NCBI RefSeq assembly: GCF_004355225.1
Contig: NZ_CP037933.1
Location: 3,844,001-3,908,000, forward strand
Source of the DNA: Flavobacterium nackdongense
Lineage (GTDB): Bacteria; Bacteroidota; Bacteroidia; Flavobacteriales; Flavobacteriaceae
DNA length: 64,000 nt
Reading direction: 5' to 3'
Shown here piece after piece: positions 52,401 to 61,861 of the stretch (position 1 is the first letter of the stretch; each line of letters begins with the position of its first letter). Below the pieces are notes generated by a model. The model searched no databases. It had not been told where the DNA came from and worked only from the letters and a program-made list of their open reading frames with translations. The translations under genes were made by a program, and so were the position numbers.

Positions 52401-52426
52401 GTCAAGTTTTGATGTTATTTTGACAA
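52397..52426 (+). promoter_or_regulatory. Direct repeat TTTTGTCAA / TTTTGACAA, 21-bp period
   Basis: Two copies of TTTTGWCAA start at 52397 and 52418, exactly 21 bases apart, in direct orientation. Two helical turns is the spacing used by AraC-type proteins for paired half-sites. A near-consensus -7 box TATCTGTG follows at 52441-52448, placing the repeat just upstream of the likely RNA polymerase site for GH2. A further copy covers the GH2 start codon (52496-52504). Confidence 0.5.
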
Positions 52427-52503
52427 TAAAGTATTATTGTTATCTGTGAATTTTATTTAACATTGTATGATGTGCAATTCCAAACTTTGTAACTATTTTG
52501 TCA

Positions 52504-55386
52504 ATGAAAAATTCTCCAGAAAAACTATTTTCACTTATTGTTTTTTTTAGTTTTTACTTCTCAGGGTTTACACAATCGTCCTCAAATAGAGCGATTCGGG
52601 AACACATCTCCATCGATAAAAATTGGCTATTTGCCTTTGGTCATCCATTTGATGCTTCCAAAGATTTCAATACGGGAACTGGCTATTTTTCTTATTTGGC
52701 GAAAATTGCCTACGGAGACGGAGCAGCTGCCGCAGATTTTGACGATCGTTCTTGGCGAAAACTCGATTTGCCTCACGATTGGGCAGTCGAACAAGGATTT
52801 AGCGAAAAAGCAAGTTACAGTCACGGTTTCAAAAACATTGGAAGAGCCTTTCCTGAGACTAGTATCGGTTGGTACCGAAAAAATATAAGCATTCCTGAAG
52901 GCGATTTGGGATGCAGAATCCACATCGCTTTTGATGGGGTTTTTCGCAATTCGATAGTTTGGTTCAACGGACATTATTTGGGAATAAATCCATCGGGTTA
53001 TTTGGGTTTCGAATACGATGTTACTGACTATGTCAACTATGGTGGCGAAAATACCATCGCCGTTCGAGTAGATGCGATGATGGAAGAAGGTTGGTTTTAC
53101 GAAGGCGCCGGAATTTACCGCCACGTTTGGTTGAACAAAACCAATCCGTTGCACGTTCCCGCTGACGGAACTTTTGTAAGCACAACAAAATTAAATAGTA
53201 ACAATGCTGCACTCGCTTCAAAAGTTTCCGTTATCAATGAAGGAACAAAGACTCAAAATTTCAAAATTGTTCAAACCGTTTTCGATAATACCGGAAAATC
53301 AATCGCCACGGCAACTATCGATAATTTGAGTTTGCGACCAATGGAAACCAAAGAATTCGAAGCAAATTTATCCGTTGCCAATCCCACACTTTGGTCGGTT
53401 GACAATCCTTATTTGCACAAAATGGTGACCAATATTTATACAGGAACGGAATTAACAGACACGCAAACCACCACTTTCGGAATCCGAACTTTGCGTTTTG
53501 ATGCCGACGAAGGATTCTTTTTGAACGGAAAACATCTCAAAATAAAAGGAACCAATAATCACCAAGACCACGCAGGAGTGGGAGCGGCAATCCCCGATGG
53601 TTTGCAGGATTTTCGGATTGCCACCTTAAAATCATTTGGTTCCAATGCGTATCGATGTTCGCACAATCCGCCAACTCCAGAGTTATTGGACGCTTGCGAC
53701 AGATTGGGAATGCTAGTCATAGACGAAACCCGATTAATGGGAATTACAAGTACGCAATTGGGCGAATTAAAACGGATGATGCTCCGCGACAGAAACCATC
53801 CGTCTATTATAAGTTGGTCTATCGCCAACGAAGAATGGGGTGTTGAAGGGAATATCATAGGGGCACGAATGGCCAGAACAATGCAGGATTTTGCCAAAAC
53901 CATCGACAGCACCAGAGGAATTACAGCAGGAATTAGCGGCAATTGGGATAACGGAATCGCCACGGCCGTTGACATTGTGGGCTACAATTACATCAAACAC
54001 GGCGGCAAGGAAACTACCGACAAACACCATCGAGAATTTCCAAATTTGGCCAGTTGGGGAACTGAAGAAGGCTCCACTTTTGCCACACGCGGAATCTATT
54101 TTGAGGACAACCAAAAACAATACAAACCCGCTTACGATTTGCCTCAAAGCAAAGATTGGTATAGCATCGAACAAGGTTGGAAACATTATGATTCTCGCAA
54201 TTATCTCGCAGGAATGTACATTTGGACAGGTTTTGATTATCGCGGCGAACCCACTCCTTACGTTTGGCCAGCAACAGGTTCTTATTTCGGAATGCTCGAT
54301 CAATGTGGTTTTTACAAAGACGATGCTTGGTACCTAAAATCGTGGTGGGGAACCGAACCCGTTTTGCATCTTTTACCTCATTGGAACTGGAAAGGAAAAG
54401 AAGGACAACCCATCGATGTTTGGGCGTACAGCAATTGCGATGAGGTCGAACTTTTTCTAAACAAGAAAAGTCTGGGCAAAAAAACGATGGAAAAAAATGG
54501 CCACTTGGAATGGAAAGTCAATTACCAACCTGGAACTTTAGAAGCGATTGGTTATAAAAACGGCAAGAAATTCCTAACCGAAACCGTAAAAACAACTTCC
54601 GATGCCGTTGCTCTTGGTTTGAATTCTAATGTAAAAACGATCCAAGCGAATGCTACCGATATCGCAATGATTACAGTCGATACCAAAGATAAATCGGCTT
54701 TATTGGTTCCTACTTCCGAAAATGAAGTGGCCTTCACGATTTCGGGTCCAGGGAAAATAATTGGCGTTGGAAACGGGAAACCCACCTCTGTCGAATCCGA
54801 CCAATTTATAGAAAACAACACGGTTATCAACATTTCGAACCTGAAAGAAAAAATCATTAATTCCATTTCAGAAACGGCTGAAACAGTAGATAATCTCGAT
54901 GTTTCGAATTGGGACAATGCTTTTAAAGAAGCTCGTGACACCCTTTTCGGAAAGAAAGCCAAAGCCGTAGTCTATCGCACTGATTTTGATTTACCGGAAA
55001 ATTTCAAGGAAGCCAAAATCAATTTGTTTTACAATAGCATCGGTCAGTCACAATCGATTTATATCAACGGAAAACCAATTGCAACCGCGATTCCAGAAAA
55101 CAAAAAAGGCGACAGTTTCGTATTGGACAAAACCAATCTTCGAGCGGGGAAAAACACAATGGCGATTGTTGCTGTTCCATTAATTTACAAATACAAATGG
55201 GGAACCGTCAACACCAATCCGGGAACAATCCAAATCCTCACACCGGCTCCAACTTGGAAACGCAGGCTCTTTAGCGGTTTGGCACAAGTCATCGTGCAAT
55301 CGACAGGGGAAGTGGGCGAAATTTTATTGACAGCCACAGCAAATGGATTAAAGAAAGCGGAAATAAAAATACCATCAATTAAATAA
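52504..55386 (+). CDS. GH2 family glycosidase (beta-galactosidase/beta-mannosidase type)
   Basis: From the ATG at 52504 the product is 960 residues with a signal peptide (about 1-24, ending GFTQ). Domains are the GH2 sugar-binding jellyroll (about 35-220), Ig-like (about 225-330) and TIM barrel (about 335-620). Acid/base Glu443 lies in SIANEEW and the nucleophile Glu521 or 522 in WGTEEG. A DUF4982-like domain (about 630-705) and a C-terminal beta-rich region follow. The layout is that of Bacteroidetes exo-beta-galactosidases, although beta-mannosidase activity would also fit this locus. It lies three genes upstream of the end of a GH2-GH27-GH5 operon with gaps of about 10 bases. Confidence 0.9.
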   Translation: MKNSPEKLFSLIVFFSFYFSGFTQSSSNRAIREHISIDKNWLFAFGHPFDASKDFNTGTGYFSYLAKIAYGDGAAAADFDDRSWRKLDLPHDWAVEQGFSEKASYSHGFKNIGRAFPETSIGWYRKNISIPEGDLGCRIHIAFDGVFRNSIVWFNGHYLGINPSGYLGFEYDVTDYVNYGGENTIAVRVDAMMEEGWFYEGAGIYRHVWLNKTNPLHVPADGTFVSTTKLNSNNAALASKVSVINEGTKTQNFKIVQTVFDNTGKSIATATIDNLSLRPMETKEFEANLSVANPTLWSVDNPYLHKMVTNIYTGTELTDTQTTTFGIRTLRFDADEGFFLNGKHLKIKGTNNHQDHAGVGAAIPDGLQDFRIATLKSFGSNAYRCSHNPPTPELLDACDRLGMLVIDETRLMGITSTQLGELKRMMLRDRNHPSIISWSIANEEWGVEGNIIGARMARTMQDFAKTIDSTRGITAGISGNWDNGIATAVDIVGYNYIKHGGKETTDKHHREFPNLASWGTEEGSTFATRGIYFEDNQKQYKPAYDLPQSKDWYSIEQGWKHYDSRNYLAGMYIWTGFDYRGEPTPYVWPATGSYFGMLDQCGFYKDDAWYLKSWWGTEPVLHLLPHWNWKGKEGQPIDVWAYSNCDEVELFLNKKSLGKKTMEKNGHLEWKVNYQPGTLEAIGYKNGKKFLTETVKTTSDAVALGLNSNVKTIQANATDIAMITVDTKDKSALLVPTSENEVAFTISGPGKIIGVGNGKPTSVESDQFIENNTVINISNLKEKIINSISETAETVDNLDVSNWDNAFKEARDTLFGKKAKAVVYRTDFDLPENFKEAKINLFYNSIGQSQSIYINGKPIATAIPENKKGDSFVLDKTNLRAGKNTMAIVAVPLIYKYKWGTVNTNPGTIQILTPAPTWKRRLFSGLAQVIVQSTGEVGEILLTATANGLKKAEIKIPSIK

Positions 55387-55395
55387 AAACATAAA

Positions 55396-56631
55396 ATGAA
55401 AAAACTACTTCTCAGCTTGATTATAAGCACAATTGCAATTCAAGCGTTCGCCCAAGGAAATAGCTACAAACAAGGAACTGGCAAATTCGAAGGGCTTGCT
55501 ATGACACCACCAATGGGTTGGAATTCTTGGAACACCTTTGCCACAAATATCGACGAAAAATTAGTCAAAGAAACCGCCGATATTATGGTGTCTTCAGGAA
55601 TGGCGGCGGCGGGCTACAATTATATTGTACTCGATGACGGTTGGATGGCCAAAGAGCGCGATGAAAATGGCAATCTAGTTGCCGACCCAATCAAATTTCC
55701 AAACGGAATGAAAGTCCTTATCGATTATGTGCATTCCAAAGGTTTGAAATTTGGTTTGTACAATTGTGCCGGAACACGCACTTGCGCCGGTTATCCAGGA
55801 ACGCGAGGTTTCGAGTACCAAGATGCACGTTTTTATGCCAATTTAGGTATCGATTTTCTGAAATACGATTGGTGTAATACAGCCGGAATAAATGCTCCAG
55901 AAGCATATGCCACTATGAGCAACGCCTTGAAAACAGCAGGAAGACCTATCGTTTTTAGCTTATGCGAATGGGGAGATAACAATCCTTGGGATTGGGCAAA
56001 ACCTATCGGAAATCTGTGGAGAATTTCGGGAGATATTTACCCTTGTTTTGATTGCGAATTCAAGCATCCTGAGAATTGGTCGTCTTGGGGATTTATGAAA
56101 ATTGTCGAAATGCGAAAAGACATCCGGAAATTTTCGGGTCCAGACCATTGGAACGATTTCGATATGATGGAAGTGGGTAACGAAATGACTGGCATCGAAG
56201 ACCGATCTCATTTTGCGATGTGGTGTATGATGGCATCGCCTTTAATCGCTGGAAATGATTTCCGAAAAATGAAACCAGAAACATTGGCGATTTTGACCAA
56301 CAAGAATTTAATTGCCATAAATCAAGATAAACTAGGAATTCAAGGATTCAAATTAACGGTTGAAGATGGAGTAGAAGTTTGGGTAAAACCGTTGTCCGAT
56401 GGGGCTTGGGCATTAACTTTCTTAAATCGAACCGAACTGGCTAAAAAAATCAATTTCGATTGGAAGAAAAATTCAATCAAAGACGTTGATTTTGGTTACG
56501 AAGCCGATTTTAACAAAACCATTTTCAAAATCAAAGATCTTTGGAAGAACAAAGAAGTCGGAACCACCAAAAAGAATTTCACTGCTGATATCGTTCCTCA
56601 CGACGTAATTACTTTGAAATTAATTCCTTAA
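55396..56631 (+). CDS. GH27 alpha-galactosidase
   Basis: The 411-residue protein has a signal peptide (1-20, ending AFAQ) and the GH27 start TPPMGWNSWNTF. VLDDGWM and the nucleophile Asp158 in FLKYDWCN follow, with the acid/base Asp256 in DHWNDFDMMEVG. A C-terminal beta-sandwich (about 325-410) completes the family layout. It removes alpha-1,6-galactosyl side chains from galactomannan or galactoglucomannan, which exposes the backbone to GH26 and GH5 enzymes. It is nine bases after GH2 in the same operon. Confidence 0.94.
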   Translation: MKKLLLSLIISTIAIQAFAQGNSYKQGTGKFEGLAMTPPMGWNSWNTFATNIDEKLVKETADIMVSSGMAAAGYNYIVLDDGWMAKERDENGNLVADPIKFPNGMKVLIDYVHSKGLKFGLYNCAGTRTCAGYPGTRGFEYQDARFYANLGIDFLKYDWCNTAGINAPEAYATMSNALKTAGRPIVFSLCEWGDNNPWDWAKPIGNLWRISGDIYPCFDCEFKHPENWSSWGFMKIVEMRKDIRKFSGPDHWNDFDMMEVGNEMTGIEDRSHFAMWCMMASPLIAGNDFRKMKPETLAILTNKNLIAINQDKLGIQGFKLTVEDGVEVWVKPLSDGAWALTFLNRTELAKKINFDWKKNSIKDVDFGYEADFNKTIFKIKDLWKNKEVGTTKKNFTADIVPHDVITLKLIP

Positions 56632-56642
56632 AACTAAAAGAG

Positions 56643-57608
56643 ATGAACTTCAAATCTAAAACTATAGTGCTTTTTCTCGCATTCAGTTGTAGTGTGGCAA
56701 ATGCACAATTCGTCAAAAATCATGGCCAACTTAGCGTGAAAGGCACACAATTAGTAGATAAAAATCAAAACCCAATTGTATTAAGAGGAGTGAGTTTTGG
56801 TTGGCACAATTGGTGGGGTAAATTTTATAATAAAGAGGTCGTTCAAACGCTTCATAAAGATTGGAATGCCACGGTATTGAGAGCAGCGATGGGCGTAGAT
56901 GCAGATGAAAATTGTTATCTTCAGAATCCAAAGACTTCAAAAATAAGGATCGAAACGGTCATAAATGCCGCAATAAAGCAAGATATTTACGTCATTATTG
57001 ATTTTCACAGCCATAATATTCATCTCAAAGAGGCTAAAGTTTTCTTTGACGAAATGTCAAAAAAATATGGACAATACCCAAACATTATTTACGAAGTTTT
57101 TAATGAACCGGACAACGAATCTTGGGAAGAAGTCAAAGCTTATTCGCAAGAAGTGGTTCAGGTGATTCGCACCAATGATTCTAAAAACATTATTCTTGTG
57201 GGCTGCCCGAGTTGGGATCAAGACCTTCAGTTGCCCGCCAAAGACCCAATTTTAGGTTTCGATAATTTAATGTACACTATGCATTTTTATGCAGGTACTC
57301 ACGGAAAATGGTTGCGAGATCGAACGGACGATGCTTTAAAAAGCGGCTTGCCAATTTTTGTATCTGAATCGGCAGGAATGGAAGCTTCGGGCGACGGTCC
57401 TTTGAATTTATTAGCTAGGCAAGAATACATCGATTGGATGGAAGAAAGGAAAATTAGTTGGATCACTTGGTCGGTTTCCAGCAAAGTCGAAACTTGTTCG
57501 TTTCTTAAACCAAATGCAAATTCAAATGGAAAATGGAAAGATACTGATCTGCAGGAATCAGGTTTGAAAACACGGGAATACTTACGAAAATACAATCCGA
57601 AACAATAA
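56643..57608 (+). CDS. GH5 endoglucanase/mannanase (GH5_2-like)
   Basis: The 321-residue protein has a signal peptide (1-22, ending ANAQ) and a compact TIM barrel. It has LSVKGTQLVDKNQNPIVLRG, the acid/base Glu155 in YEVFNEPDNESW and the nucleophile Glu242 in PIFVSESAG. The motif set is that of subfamily GH5_2, mostly endo-beta-1,4-glucanases, some acting on glucomannan. In this operon, after GH2 and GH27, attack on the glucose-containing parts of glucomannan is likely. No binding module or lipobox is seen. It is 11 bases after GH27 and ends the operon. Confidence 0.9.
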   Translation: MNFKSKTIVLFLAFSCSVANAQFVKNHGQLSVKGTQLVDKNQNPIVLRGVSFGWHNWWGKFYNKEVVQTLHKDWNATVLRAAMGVDADENCYLQNPKTSKIRIETVINAAIKQDIYVIIDFHSHNIHLKEAKVFFDEMSKKYGQYPNIIYEVFNEPDNESWEEVKAYSQEVVQVIRTNDSKNIILVGCPSWDQDLQLPAKDPILGFDNLMYTMHFYAGTHGKWLRDRTDDALKSGLPIFVSESAGMEASGDGPLNLLARQEYIDWMEERKISWITWSVSSKVETCSFLKPNANSNGKWKDTDLQESGLKTREYLRKYNPKQ

Positions 57609-57677
57609 TAAAAGGAAAAATATATCGCCATAATTTTATAATCTTTGTGGTTTGTGGATTTATTTAAAAAACTGTAA

Positions 57678-58442
57678 ATGAAAAACAGAGTTATTGGAAT
57701 TATGGGAGCCATGCCCGAAGAAATTGAAGGTGTTGTGGCTTTGCTATCGAATTGTACCCAAACTACAATAGGAAAGCGAACTTATTTTTCGGGGCAAATC
57801 AACGAAATAGAAACGGTGGTGGTTTTTTCGCGTTGGGGCAAAGTGGCCGCTGCTACTACTGTCACCACTTTGATTCACAAATTTAACATTACCGAATTAT
57901 TGTTTACAGGTGTAGCAGGAGCCATCAATGCCGAGTTGAAAATAGGTGACATTGTTTTGGGCAAAAGGTTGATCCAACACGATATGGATGCAAGGCCTTT
58001 GATGCCAAGATTTGAAATTCCGTTACTCTCTAAAACTTATTTGGAAACTGATGTATCTTATTTATCCATAGCGTCAAATGCTATAAAAGCGCTATTAGAA
58101 ACCAAAAGTTTGCATACGGTTATTGGAGAACAGGATTTGATAGAATTCAATATTTCGCAACCCAGATTATTCGTTGGAGATATTGCCAGTGGTGACCAAT
58201 TTTTCTCAAAAAATGAGCAAAAACAGCATCTTATTTCCCAACTGCCCAATATACTTTGTGTAGAAATGGAAGGAGCCGCAGTAGCGCAGGTTTGTTATGA
58301 ATATAAAATTCCATTCAGTATTATTCGAACCATTTCAGATGTGGCCGACGACCATGCGCACCTTGATTTCCCCTCTTTTATTAAGAAAATTTCGAGTACT
58401 TATGCTGCTCAGATTATAAAAAACATCTTTAGTGCGATTTGA
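57678..58442 (+). CDS. mtnN: 5'-methylthioadenosine/S-adenosylhomocysteine nucleosidase
   Basis: The 254-residue protein has the family start VIGIMGAMPEEIEGVVALL, TGVAGAINAELKIGDIVLG, the substrate-binding CVEMEGAAVAQVCYEYKIPF and the catalytic Asp in RTISDVADDHA. It hydrolyses MTA and SAH to adenine and the corresponding thioribose or ribosylhomocysteine, recycling products of SAM metabolism. It is cytoplasmic. At 254 residues it is slightly longer than the E. coli enzyme, owing to an insertion of about 20 residues in the middle. It is 69 bases after the GH5 gene and functionally separate from the mannan locus. Confidence 0.93.
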   Translation: MKNRVIGIMGAMPEEIEGVVALLSNCTQTTIGKRTYFSGQINEIETVVVFSRWGKVAAATTVTTLIHKFNITELLFTGVAGAINAELKIGDIVLGKRLIQHDMDARPLMPRFEIPLLSKTYLETDVSYLSIASNAIKALLETKSLHTVIGEQDLIEFNISQPRLFVGDIASGDQFFSKNEQKQHLISQLPNILCVEMEGAAVAQVCYEYKIPFSIIRTISDVADDHAHLDFPSFIKKISSTYAAQIIKNIFSAI

Positions 58443-58477
58443 AATGGTTCGAATTTTTGTGGTGTATTAGCTAGGAT

Positions 58478-58858
58478 TTACTTCAAAACGTGCGTTGCCA
58501 AAACCAAATGAACGTCATACACATTGACAGACTTGTTGAATTGTTTTACAATACTGGGCTGTGTTTCGCTGGAAACCCAAATTTTAAGTTCCGCCTCCAA
58601 GTCGAAAGTGCCAGCAGTTTCGATACTAAATCTAGAGATACTTTTATAAGTGATGGATTTGTATTCAATTTTGCTACCTGTTAATCCTTGTTTTTCAACC
58701 AAAATCAATCGTTTAGTTGTAAAAATGAAAACATCACGAATGAGTTTGAAACCCAGCTCAATTTCTTCACCTTCGATGAGTAATTTTCCGTAGTCTTTCA
58801 ATAAACTTTCTTGGCTTACTGCTCCTGCATTGCCTATTAAGGCTGATAAAAATCCCAT
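58478..58858 (-). CDS. Bacterial PH-domain protein (YvbH/bPH_1 type)
   Basis: The 126-residue protein starts MGFLSALIGNAGAVSQESLLKDYGKLL, and the rest forms one bacterial pleckstrin-homology domain (EEIELGFKLIRDVFIFTTKRLILVEKQGLTGSKIEYKSI region). It lacks membrane helices. Members of this family oligomerise, but their function is poorly defined. It stands alone, convergent with mtnN. Confidence 0.88.
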   Translation of the reverse strand: MGFLSALIGNAGAVSQESLLKDYGKLLIEGEEIELGFKLIRDVFIFTTKRLILVEKQGLTGSKIEYKSITYKSISRFSIETAGTFDLEAELKIWVSSETQPSIVKQFNKSVNVYDVHLVLATHVLK

Positions 58859-59167
58859 AATTTTATGTTTTTTATAAAGTGGTTTACTATAATTGTCGCC
58901 GTAAAATTACTATAAATAGTCGTCGAATAGTCGAAATTGCAAGCTAATTTTTGCTGAAATTTTAAGGGCGTCGATTTGATAAGATTAGCTTTGTTTCAAT
59001 AGCTTTAATAAGTATCTAATACTAATTTATGGTCCTCTTTTTTGGCTTTTTGCTAATAAATTGTATAAACTATTGAGAAATATTGTTTTGTTGGTTTTGC
59101 CTTTCAATTTTTGCCAAATCTATAGTTATTTTTAATGACGTTTTTATAAATTGCGACTTGGAAATAA
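58859..59167. other. 309-bp divergent intergenic region
   Basis: The region between the PH-domain gene and the GH63-like gene is AT-rich. A TAGCTTTG sequence at 58986-58993 matches the -7 consensus but has no TTG at a fitting distance, so I do not call it a promoter. I see no repeat or palindrome of note. Confidence 0.5.
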
Positions 59168-61840
59168 ATGAAAATAGGTATGTCAGCAAGAGATGGTGAA
59201 ACGAATGCAGAAAAAGCAAGATTAAAATTAAGAACCGATAATAAAGGATGGAAAAAATGGGGGCCTTATCTAACAGACCGGCAATGGGGAACCGTAAGAG
59301 AAGATTATTCGCAAAGTGGTTACGCTTGGGGAAGCTCAACGCACGATATGGCGCGATCGAAAGCCTATCGTTGGGGTGAAGAGGGTATTGGTGGAATTTC
59401 GGATAATAAACAGCACATTTGTTTGGCTTTTTCGTTTTGGAATCATAAAGATCGGATTCTGAAAGAACGCTATTTTGGGCTAACACCAGCCGAATCGAAT
59501 CACGGAGAAGATGTTAAAGAAATTTATTATTATCTGGACGCAACTCCAACGCATTCTTACCAAAAGATGCTTTACAAGTATCCGCACGCGGCTTTTCCCT
59601 ATGAAAAAATCATTACTGAAAGTCAGAGACGCTCTCGTCTTGAACCGGAATACGAATTAATTGACACTGGTGTTTTCGATAATGACGAGTATTTCGATAT
59701 TACAATCGAATATGCCAAAGCCGATCAGCAAGATATTTTAATCAAAGTTACCGTTGAAAATCGATCCAATACAGCTGCTCCCATAACAGTCCTTCCTACT
59801 ATTTGGTTCCGAAATACTTGGAGTTGGGGGTACGAAAACTATAAGGAAATTCCAACTTTAAAAGGAAAAGGCAAATCGCTAATCGAAGTCGATCATAAAA
59901 TTGTCGGTACATTCAATCTCTATGCTGACAAAGCAAAAAATCTTTTGTTTTGTGAAAATAAAACCAATTTCGAACGACTCTACCATTCACCAAATAAAAC
60001 ACATTTTCCGAAGGATAGTATCAATGAGTACATCGTCAACAGAAAAAAGAAGGCAGTAAATCCAGATGCTACCGGGACCAAAGCTTCGGTTCATTATGAT
60101 GATGTTATTCCTGCATTGGGCAAAAAGGAATACCGTATCCGTTTTACCAATGGCACTCTAGACGATGCTTTTGTAGATTTTGATACTATTTTTCAAAATA
60201 GAATCGATGAAGCGAATGAATTTTACGCTCAGATCCAGAAGGGAGTTGTTGACGAAAAACTCAAATCCATTCAGCGACAAGCGTACGCAGGGATGCTTTG
60301 GACCAAACAATGGTATTACTATAATGTATACGAATGGCTAAAAGGCGACCCGTCTACACCCAAACCGGAACGAGGACGAAACGAAGGCAGAAATAGCACT
60401 TGGAAGCATTTATATACTTCTAATATCCTGTCGATGCCCGATAAATGGGAATATCCTTGGTTTGCCGCTTGGGATTTGGCTTTTCATACCTTGCCTTTGG
60501 CGCGATTGGATCCCGATTTTGCCAAAAGGCAATTGCTGGTTATTCTGCGAGAATATTATATGCATCCCAACGGGCAAATTCCAGCTTATGAATGGTCATT
60601 TTCAGATGTTAATCCACCGGTTCATGCTTGGGCCACTTGGAAAGTGTATGAAATTGATAAGGAAGCCAATGGAGGAGTAGGAGATACGGTATTCTTAGAA
60701 CGTATTTTCCATAAATTACTGCTCAATTTTACCTGGTGGGTCAATTTGAAAGACGAAAACGGGAATAATATCTTTGGTGGTGGTTTCCTCGGGATGGATA
60801 ATATTGGGGTTTTCGATCGCTCGTATGACTTGCCTACCGGAGGTCATCTCGAACAAGCAGACGGGACGGGTTGGATGGCTATGTATTGCTTGAATATGTT
60901 GCGTATCGCCTGCGAAATTTCACTCCAAAACCCTGTTTATCAGGATATGGCCTCTAAGTTTTTTGAGCATTTCCTGCATATATCCGGAGCGATGCAGTCG
61001 TTGGGAAGCAACGATGTGAGTCTTTGGGATGAAGAAGATGAATTTTATTATGACATGCTTCATAAACCCAATGGCGATGCCGAATTATTGAAAATACGTT
61101 CGATGGTCGGTTTAATTCCATTGTTTGCAGTCGAAGTTTTGACCCCAGAATTGCTCGAAAAATTACCTTTATTCAAACGCAGAGTGGAATGGGTTTTGAA
61201 AAACAGACCCGATTTGGCTAGCTTGGTTTCCAGTTGGTTTGTGCACGGAAAAGGGGAAACGCGTTTGCTCTCCACTTTGCGAGGGCACAGGATGAAAATG
61301 ATTCTCAAGCGGATGTTTGATGAAAAAGAATTTTTATCTGATTTTGGCGTTCGATCGATGTCAAAATACCACAAAGAACATCCCTACAAGTTCAAATACC
61401 ACGGCGGAATTATTCAAGTAGATTACACTCCCGCCGAGGCTACTGGCGATATGTTTGGTGGAAATTCGAATTGGAGAGGACCGATATGGTTCCCAATGAA
61501 TTATTTGATATTGGACTCTTTAGAAAAATTTCATAATTATTATGGTAAAGGTTTTAAAGTGGAATTCCCAACCGATTCAGGAGATGAAATGAACCTTAAA
61601 GAGGCTTCGAAGGGCGTTGCGCGTAGATTATTGGCTTTATTTCTTAAAGATGCCGACGATAAAATTCCGATGTATGGCGAATACAAAAAATTCCAAGAAG
61701 ACCCTCTTTTCAATGCTAATAATTTATTTTTTGAATATTTCGACGGCGATACCGGCAAAGGTTTAGGCGCCAATCATCAAACGGGTTGGACAGGACTGAT
61801 AGCTGAAATTATCTGGCATTTGAATAAAGAAGAGGAGTAA
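59168..61840 (+). CDS. GH63-like glucosidase
   Basis: The 890-residue protein has no signal peptide, so it is cytoplasmic. The N-terminal beta-rich domain (about 1-380, TDRQWGTVREDYSQSGYAW, AFSFWNHKDRILKERYFGL) is followed by an (alpha/alpha)6 barrel. It has DKWEYPWFAAWDLAFHTLPL with the likely catalytic Asp, NGQIPAYEWSFSDVNPPVHAWA, and near the end GANHQTGWTGLIAEIIW. This is the GH63 type of long bacterial glucosidases that release glucose, mannosylglycerate-type or related alpha-linked residues. The exact substrate is not decidable. It is separated from the mannan locus by mtnN. Confidence 0.88.
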   Translation: MKIGMSARDGETNAEKARLKLRTDNKGWKKWGPYLTDRQWGTVREDYSQSGYAWGSSTHDMARSKAYRWGEEGIGGISDNKQHICLAFSFWNHKDRILKERYFGLTPAESNHGEDVKEIYYYLDATPTHSYQKMLYKYPHAAFPYEKIITESQRRSRLEPEYELIDTGVFDNDEYFDITIEYAKADQQDILIKVTVENRSNTAAPITVLPTIWFRNTWSWGYENYKEIPTLKGKGKSLIEVDHKIVGTFNLYADKAKNLLFCENKTNFERLYHSPNKTHFPKDSINEYIVNRKKKAVNPDATGTKASVHYDDVIPALGKKEYRIRFTNGTLDDAFVDFDTIFQNRIDEANEFYAQIQKGVVDEKLKSIQRQAYAGMLWTKQWYYYNVYEWLKGDPSTPKPERGRNEGRNSTWKHLYTSNILSMPDKWEYPWFAAWDLAFHTLPLARLDPDFAKRQLLVILREYYMHPNGQIPAYEWSFSDVNPPVHAWATWKVYEIDKEANGGVGDTVFLERIFHKLLLNFTWWVNLKDENGNNIFGGGFLGMDNIGVFDRSYDLPTGGHLEQADGTGWMAMYCLNMLRIACEISLQNPVYQDMASKFFEHFLHISGAMQSLGSNDVSLWDEEDEFYYDMLHKPNGDAELLKIRSMVGLIPLFAVEVLTPELLEKLPLFKRRVEWVLKNRPDLASLVSSWFVHGKGETRLLSTLRGHRMKMILKRMFDEKEFLSDFGVRSMSKYHKEHPYKFKYHGGIIQVDYTPAEATGDMFGGNSNWRGPIWFPMNYLILDSLEKFHNYYGKGFKVEFPTDSGDEMNLKEASKGVARRLLALFLKDADDKIPMYGEYKKFQEDPLFNANNLFFEYFDGDTGKGLGANHQTGWTGLIAEIIWHLNKEEE

Positions 61841-61861
61841 TATTGGCTACCCTAATGGTGT

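Noticed and set aside
53559..53975. Long antisense frames opposite the GH2, GH31 and other large genes
   Set aside because: They follow the codon structure of the real genes and show no family motifs or start context.
35047..57608. SusC/SusD or TonB-dependent receptor within the mannan region
   Set aside because: All large frames were accounted for by other families. No plug/barrel or SusD-like protein is present.
58986..58993. TAGCTTTG as promoter for the GH63-like gene
   Set aside because: The box fits TAnnTTTG, but TTG elements lie only 7 or 32 bases upstream, neither of which is a workable spacing.
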